From NCBI GenBank assembly GCA_003223995.1, contig QHYA01000117.1, positions 1-8,448 on the forward strand: a stretch of DNA of 8,448 bases, written 5' to 3'. The notes under the pieces were generated by a model. It saw nothing but the letters and a program-made list of their open reading frames with translations. It did not search any database and was not told the DNA's origin. Shown one piece after another: positions 1 through 3,960 of this stretch. A program made the translations under genes and the position numbers. The stretch comes from Acidobacteriota bacterium. Lineage in GTDB: Bacteria; Acidobacteriota; Polarisedimenticolia; QHYA01. Numbering within the stretch: position 1 is the first letter of the stretch; every line of letters begins with the position of its first letter.

Positions 1-1
1 C

Positions 2-118
2 GTCCAGGGCCATGCGCCGAGACGGCTGCGGTGGATCCTCGGCGCGCGGGACGATGGTCCGCCTGTGATGCGCTTCGAAGGAGAAAGGAGGGTGTTCCGG
101 CTGGGTGACAGAGAGTGA
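2..118 (+). CDS. C-terminal tail of an unidentified upstream gene (5' end outside window)
   Basis: The frame is open from base 2 to a TGA at 116-118 and gives 38 residues ending in RFEGERRVFRLGDRE. Third codon positions are mostly G or C, as in the genes downstream, which supports real coding. The tail is strongly charged (Arg, Asp, Glu) and has no membrane segment. I do not recognise the family. Residues ARDDGPPVMRF recur in the spacer just downstream (see the repeats at 43-76 and 158-191). The 117 bases between this stop and the next gene leave operon membership open. It could be a chance frame in GC-rich DNA, so confidence is moderate. Confidence 0.45.
   Translation, partial: VQGHAPRRLRWILGARDDGPPVMRFEGERRVFRLGDRE
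43..76 (+). repeat. Direct repeat copy A, inside the upstream gene tail
   Basis: These 34 bases match 158-191 at 29 positions, at an offset of 115 bases. In this copy the reading frame encodes ARDDGPPVMRF and then runs on to the stop at 116-118. Confidence 0.6.
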
Positions 119-157
119 GGGCAGATTCCTTTGGTAGCCTTGGATGTCGACCTTCGC

Positions 158-191
158 TGCGCGAGATGATGGCCCGCCCGTGATGCGCTTC
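158..191 (+). repeat. Direct repeat copy B, in the spacer before the HEAT gene
   Basis: This is the second copy of the 34-base repeat. Read in the frame of the ATG at 144 it encodes the same ARDDGPPVMRF. The four differences inside those 11 codons (cgg/cga, gac/gat, ggt/ggc, cct/ccc) are all third-position and synonymous. Similarity ends abruptly after the Phe codon. The rest of the spacer (119-235) shows no convincing promoter and no clear ribosome binding site for the gene at 236. Confidence 0.6.
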
Positions 192-235
192 TGTCTTGCG
201 CCTGTCCGCTGGCTTCTGCTAACGTCGCTGAAACC

Positions 236-1258
236 ATGGATACACCGGACGTTCCAGCAGCGGAGGCCACCGCTCCGGCGCGGAAGCTCTCCGCCTCCAC
301 GGCAAGCCAGGCATCCCGTCTCTTCATCCTTCCGGCGATCATTGTAGGAGCCTGCGCCTTCTGCCTGCTCGTCGCGGGAGGCCTCTACGCGCTTCTCCAG
401 GAAAACCAGGACCCTTCCAAGTACATCGAACAGGTTGTGGCCGGGGCAGGGAACCGCCGCTGGCAGGCCGCCTACGAGCTGTCGAGGGTCATTGCAGCGA
501 ACGATGGCAAGGTGGACGACGCGACGGCGTCGATGCTGATCGATGTGTTCAACAGGTCGGTCCAGGACGACCCGCTCGTGCGCCGTTACCTGACCTTGGC
601 CCTGGGGCGGTTGCATCGTCCGGAGTCAGCGCGGGCGCTGCGGGCGGCGCTTGTGGACCAGGATACCGAGACACGCATCTACGCGTTGTGGGGGCTCGGC
701 TCTCACGGCGACAAGGCCTCCGCCCCCGCCGTCGCCGCTGCGCTCGGCGACCGAGACTCCGGTGTAAGGAAAATGGCCGCCTACGCTCTGGGGTTCCTGC
801 GCGATCCAGGCACGTCCTCCGCGCTCAGGCAGGCTCTTCAGGACAGGACCGCCGACGTTCGCTGGAACGCGGCCGTCGCTCTGGCCAGGATCGGGGACGC
901 ATCCGGAGCCGACGTGCTGCTTCAGATGATCGATCGGACGTACCTCGAAGGGCTGTGCGACGAGAATGGCGACCGCGTGATGGACGGAGAGCGCGTACGC
1001 GAGGCGATGATGACCGGGGTGCGGGGGCTGGTGATGATCCGGGAGCCTCGAGCGAAGCCTCGCTTTCAGACGCTGTCGGAATCAGAGCCTGACCTGCGGG
1101 TCCGCGACGCCGCGATCAAGGGGCTGGAGGAAATCCGGGACGGGGCTCAGCCGGCGCCAGCGTCACCAGCAGCCCCAGCGCCACTGGCGGCCCCAGCAGC
1201 TCCGCCTCTACCAGAGGCGCCGACAGCACCACAAGCGCCGGCAGCAGAGGGGACTTGA
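236..1258 (+). CDS. Membrane-anchored HEAT-repeat protein
   Basis: This 340-residue protein has a short N-terminus with Arg16, Lys17 and Arg28, then one hydrophobic segment at about 30-54. The positive charges before it predict an N-in, C-out topology, placing the rest in the periplasm. Residues about 75-300 form HEAT/PBS-lyase-type helical repeats; typical second helices are DPLVRRYLTLALGRL (112-126), DTETRIYALWGLG (143-155), SGVRKMAAYALGFL (175-188), ADVRWNAAVALARIG (206-220) and LRVRDAAIKGLEEI (287-300). An Asp-rich loop, DENGDRVMDGE (242-252), interrupts the repeats and resembles EF-hand or dockerin calcium loops. The tail (304-338) is Pro/Ala-rich and probably disordered. HEAT arrays bind other proteins, so a scaffold or assembly role for the adjacent quinol-oxidising complex is an inference. 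The ATG at 236 lacks a clear Shine-Dalgarno sequence, but the next in-frame Met codons lie beyond the membrane segment. Confidence 0.85.
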   Translation: MDTPDVPAAEATAPARKLSASTASQASRLFILPAIIVGACAFCLLVAGGLYALLQENQDPSKYIEQVVAGAGNRRWQAAYELSRVIAANDGKVDDATASMLIDVFNRSVQDDPLVRRYLTLALGRLHRPESARALRAALVDQDTETRIYALWGLGSHGDKASAPAVAAALGDRDSGVRKMAAYALGFLRDPGTSSALRQALQDRTADVRWNAAVALARIGDASGADVLLQMIDRTYLEGLCDENGDRVMDGERVREAMMTGVRGLVMIREPRAKPRFQTLSESEPDLRVRDAAIKGLEEIRDGAQPAPASPAAPAPLAAPAAPPLPEAPTAPQAPAAEGT

Positions 1259-1292
1259 CACCCTTGAGAAACCGCGGCGAGAATCACGCTTC

Positions 1293-1316
1293 CGATTGTG
1301 CAATTTTGCACAATCG
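1293..1316. promoter_or_regulatory. Perfect 11-2-11 palindrome, candidate operator before the Rieske gene
   Basis: The left arm CGATTGTGCAA (1293-1303), spacer TT and right arm (1306-1316, its exact reverse complement) form a perfect inverted repeat. It is AT-rich against GC-rich surroundings and lies in the 70-base gap between the HEAT gene stop and the Rieske ATG at 1329. No T-run follows, so a terminator is unlikely. A dimeric repressor or activator site is the simplest reading. In mRNA it would fold into a stem about 12 bases before the start codon and could affect translation instead. I cannot assign it to a known regulator. Confidence 0.55.
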
Positions 1317-1328
1317 AGGGCGGAGCTG

Positions 1329-2045
1329 ATGCCTGACGAAACCCCCTCGACTCCGGCTCGTCCCGCGGCCCCCCCTGCCCCTTCAGCGACAGCGGCTTCT
1401 TCGAGAGTTCCGGCTTCGAGCTCCACGGGGGCGACCACTCAACCCGCTCCGGCCCCCGCGGGGAGCGCTCCATCTCCCGCCACGGCGAAGAGCGGCTCCG
1501 CCGCCTCGCTCGCCCCCGCCGCGTCGAAGACGGCCAAGTCCGCCGCCGGAGAGGAGGGCGCGGTGAGCCGGCGCAAGTTCCTCTCGTGGGTGGGCGTGGC
1601 CTGGATGGCCTTCACCGGATCGATGGCCCTGGCTGCAGTGCAGATCGGTCGCTTCATGTTTCCCAACGTCCTGTTCGAGCCTCCCTTGGTGTTCAAGGTC
1701 GGGTATCCGGAGGAGTTCGCCGTGGGGGCGGTCGACGAGCGGTTCAAGGAGAAATACGGGGTGTGGGTGGTCCGGAGCGAGAAGGAGATCTACGCCCTGA
1801 TCTCGACCTGCACCCACCTGGGGTGCACGCCGAACTGGCTGGCGGCGGAAGGGAAGTTCAAGTGCCCCTGCCACGGCAGCGGTTTCTACAAGAGCGGTAT
1901 CAACTTCGAGGGGCCGGCCCCGCGCCCCCTCGAACGGGCCGCCATCTCCCTCTCCGATGACGGGCAGATCGTTGTGGACAAGGGTCGGAAGTTCCAGCAG
2001 GAAAAGGGTCAGTGGACCGACCCCGACTCCTACCTGAAAGTATGA
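1329..2045 (+). CDS. petC: Rieske iron-sulfur protein of a cytochrome bc/b6-type complex
   Basis: This 238-residue protein carries the [2Fe-2S] cluster that takes the first electron from quinol and passes it to cytochrome c. Both cluster boxes are intact: CTHLGC at 161-166 and CPCHGSGF at 179-186. By family rules Cys161, His163, Cys179 and His182 are ligands and Cys166-Cys181 forms the disulfide. A Tat-type motif SRRKFL (80-85) precedes the hydrophobic anchor (about 86-106), so the domain is probably exported folded and stays anchored. The first ~75 residues are an unusual Ala/Pro/Ser-rich extension, probably cytoplasmic and disordered. The ATG at 1329 was chosen because GAGG (1315-1320 region) and GGAG (1322-1325) lie just upstream. 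A TTG at 1296 is also in frame but falls inside the palindrome and has no ribosome binding site. It is the first recognised gene of the b6-type set. Confidence 0.95.
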   Translation: MPDETPSTPARPAAPPAPSATAASSRVPASSSTGATTQPAPAPAGSAPSPATAKSGSAASLAPAASKTAKSAAGEEGAVSRRKFLSWVGVAWMAFTGSMALAAVQIGRFMFPNVLFEPPLVFKVGYPEEFAVGAVDERFKEKYGVWVVRSEKEIYALISTCTHLGCTPNWLAAEGKFKCPCHGSGFYKSGINFEGPAPRPLERAAISLSDDGQIVVDKGRKFQQEKGQWTDPDSYLKV

Positions 2046-2141
2046 GCTAGCGTGCTGTCACTGATGGTCCTTAACAATGAGCCCGTGACGGCTAATTGGC
2101 AAGAGATAACTGTTACAGGACACTAGGAATTCCAGACCGCG
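2046..2141 (+). other. 96-base spacer between Rieske and cytochrome b genes
   Basis: This spacer is visibly richer in A and T than the flanking genes. It holds AGGA (2117-2120 and 2125-2128), about 13 bases or more before the cytochrome b ATG, which makes a weak ribosome binding site. A TTGGCA (2096-2101) resembles a -35 box, but no acceptable -10 box lies at the right distance. I see no terminator hairpin with a T-run, so read-through transcription from the Rieske gene is likely. Confidence 0.4.
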
Positions 2142-2930
2142 ATGGCCGACAAGCCGACATGGCCGATGGGCTTCATTCGGGAGACGCAGATCTGGAAGTC
2201 GGTCTTCCGGCACGGCAAGCCCGTCGACCCGCGCAACCGCGCCCTGGCGGTGATCAGCAACGTTTTCCTGCACCTCCATCCCGTCCGCATCCGCAAATCG
2301 GGCCTGCGGATGAGGTTCACGTGGTGCATGGGAGGAACGACGTTCTTCCTGTTCCTCGTGCTGACCTTCACGGGGTTGATGCTGATGTTCTACTACCGTC
2401 CCACGGTCGAGTACGCCCGGGCGGACATCGTGGATCTGCGCGAGCAGGTCGCCTTCGGCGTGATGCGGGAGATCCACCGGTGGGGCGCCCACGCGATGGT
2501 CATCACGGTGTGGCTGCACATGCTGCGCGTGTTCCTCACCGGTTCGTACAAGCCTCCACGCGAGTTCAACTGGACCATCGGGGTCATGCTGCTCGTGCTG
2601 ACCTTGCTGCTGTCCTTCACGGGCTACCTCCTCCCCTGGGACCAGCTCGCCATCTGGGCGATCACGGTCGGCTCGAACATGGCTCGCGCCACGCCTCTGC
2701 TGGGCCACGAGGGGCCGGGGGCCTCGCTGCTGAGGCTGGGGGACATCCCTCTGGTGCACGCCGCGGACGACGCCCGCTTCGCTCTGATCGGAGGCCGGTT
2801 CATCGGCGAGATGACGCTGCTGCGCTTCTACGTGCTGCACTGCGTCGGGATCCCGCTGGTGGCGGCCATCCTCATGGCCGTCCATTTCTGGCGCGTGCGG
2901 AAGGACGGAGGGATCTCCGGTCCGCTCTAG
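2142..2930 (+). CDS. petB: Cytochrome b, N-terminal (b6-type) subunit
   Basis: This 262-residue four-helix protein holds the two b hemes and part of the quinol sites. Membrane segments are visible at about 63-84, 113-133, 145-164 and 228-249. Heme ligand histidines are His112 and His126 (14 apart) in helix B and His233 and His248 (15 apart) in helix D. The 15 spacing is the b6 pattern rather than the mitochondrial one. Other b6-like motifs are FYYRPTVEYA (83-92), GYLLPWDQ (161-168) and the ending KDGGISGPL. Cys62, in WCMGG, falls where cytochrome b6 attaches heme c-n (c-i) covalently. The loop from about 187 to 222 seems some 20 residues longer than in plant b6 (compared from memory). ATG 2142 is chosen because it gives the full N-terminal amphipathic region; its ribosome binding site is weak. 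The C-terminal half is encoded separately 60 bases downstream, as in b6f complexes. Confidence 0.95.
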   Translation: MADKPTWPMGFIRETQIWKSVFRHGKPVDPRNRALAVISNVFLHLHPVRIRKSGLRMRFTWCMGGTTFFLFLVLTFTGLMLMFYYRPTVEYARADIVDLREQVAFGVMREIHRWGAHAMVITVWLHMLRVFLTGSYKPPREFNWTIGVMLLVLTLLLSFTGYLLPWDQLAIWAITVGSNMARATPLLGHEGPGASLLRLGDIPLVHAADDARFALIGGRFIGEMTLLRFYVLHCVGIPLVAAILMAVHFWRVRKDGGISGPL

Positions 2931-2941
2931 CTGGCTAGCCG

Positions 2942-2975
2942 GGCTGACCCCGGCTGACCCGGCGGGCTGACAGCC
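2942..2975 (+). repeat. Three copies of GGCTGAC in the short intergenic gap
   Basis: GGCTGAC occurs at 2942-2948, 2952-2958 and 2965-2971, the first two exactly 10 bases apart. The last copy is part of GGCTGACAGCC, an inverted repeat around one base. The 60-base gap has no clear ribosome binding site for the next gene. It may be a small tandem duplication without function. Confidence 0.45.
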
Positions 2976-2990
2976 GCTATCCGGTCGAAC

Positions 2991-3923
2991 ATGGAAGCGA
3001 TCAGATCCGTCGTCAATACGCTCAGCAGCCCCACGATCTTCTTCTCGCTTTCGGTCATCCTCTTCATCGCCATGTTCACGTTCAGGAAGTGGGTCGAGCC
3101 GCGCTACGCCGCCCTCATCGTAGCGGGGGCGGTGATCTTCTTCGCGGCCTCCATGTTCGATTCCGACTTCCGCCTGATTGTCACCAAGCCGGACAACGTG
3201 CCGATCGCCGGCATGCTGTTCCTCGTCGGCTTCTTCTCCTGGGTCGGGCTGAAGCAGGCATTCGAGAACGACGGCAGGATCGCGCAGGGGCTCGGACCGG
3301 CGGAGAAGGACGAGACCGAACAGAAGGTCCTCGTCTGGCCGGATCTGGTTTACAGCGAGTTCATCTGCCTCATCATCCTCTCGGTCGTGCTGCTGGCCTG
3401 GGCCATCCTGCTGCAGGCCCCGACGGAGGAGCCGGCCAACCTGACCCGCTCTCCCAACCCGTCCAAGGCGCCCTGGTACTTCCTCGGCCTGCAGGAGATG
3501 CTGGTGTACTTCGACCCCTGGCTCGCCGGGGTCGTTTTCCCCAGCCTGATCATCCTCGGTCTGATGGCGATCCCCTACATTGATGTCAACTCGAGGGGCA
3601 ACGGCTACTACACCTTCAGGCTCTCGGAATTCATCTATGTGAAGTGGCTGCCCAATCTCGGCTACAAGGGAGGGCTGCCGAAGTTCTGGCTCTGGCGGGA
3701 GATCTGGGGGATGCTGCTCGTCATCGCGTACTTCATGCTTCCCCCCCCGATCCTCGCGCGCACGGCCTTCCGGCGCTTCTTCGAGAAAATGGGCTTCATC
3801 CGCTACAACGTCATGGTCTTCCTGCTGCTGTTCATGATCGCCCTGCCGATCAAGATGTACCTGCGGTGGGCCTTCAACCTGAAGTACATCGTGGCGATCA
3901 ACGAGTTCTTCTTCAACATCTGA
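2991..3923 (+). CDS. Cytochrome b C-terminal / subunit IV-like protein with extra N-terminal helices
   Basis: This 310-residue protein completes cytochrome b and forms part of the quinol-oxidising (Qo/Qp) site. The petD-like region runs from about residue 115 (WPDLVYSEF) and has membrane segments near 121-142, 177-198, 237-255 and 273-290. The Qo motif is A160-P161-W162-Y163 within PSKAPWYFLGLQE, instead of the PEWY of mitochondria and chloroplasts. The first ~90 residues add three more hydrophobic segments (about 15-31, 40-55, 68-88) that plant subunit IV, at about 160 residues, lacks. A charged loop (91-114) links the two parts. The ATG at 2991 has no clear Shine-Dalgarno sequence, and the short gap after cytochrome b suggests the two are co-transcribed. 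There is no heme-binding CxxCH here, so this is not the subunit IV-cytochrome c fusion of Gram-positive QcrC. Confidence 0.9.
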   Translation: MEAIRSVVNTLSSPTIFFSLSVILFIAMFTFRKWVEPRYAALIVAGAVIFFAASMFDSDFRLIVTKPDNVPIAGMLFLVGFFSWVGLKQAFENDGRIAQGLGPAEKDETEQKVLVWPDLVYSEFICLIILSVVLLAWAILLQAPTEEPANLTRSPNPSKAPWYFLGLQEMLVYFDPWLAGVVFPSLIILGLMAIPYIDVNSRGNGYYTFRLSEFIYVKWLPNLGYKGGLPKFWLWREIWGMLLVIAYFMLPPPILARTAFRRFFEKMGFIRYNVMVFLLLFMIALPIKMYLRWAFNLKYIVAINEFFFNI

Positions 3924-3960
3924 TCCCGTGCCCGTCCTTCATCCCGACCACCTCTACAAG

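Noticed and set aside
196..224. TTGCGC ... CTAACG as a promoter for the HEAT gene
   Set aside because: Both hexamers match the consensus poorly and would leave almost no leader; it is indistinguishable from chance.
144..347. A 67-residue frame starting in the spacer and overlapping the HEAT gene
   Set aside because: Apart from the repeated ARDDGPPVMRF it has no ribosome binding site and its later part reads the HEAT gene out of phase. It is better treated as a repeat remnant than as a gene.
1296..1328. TTG at 1296 as the Rieske start, adding 11 residues
   Set aside because: It lies inside the palindrome and has no ribosome binding site, while ATG 1329 has GGAG/GAGG just upstream.
2052..2126. 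A 24-codon mini-frame (GTG to TAG) between Rieske and cytochrome b
   Set aside because: There is no ribosome binding site and no recognisable pattern. One such short frame is expected by chance.
2096..2126. Possible promoter with TTGGCA before cytochrome b
   Set aside because: No -10-like hexamer occurs 15-19 bases downstream, and the gene is more simply transcribed from upstream.
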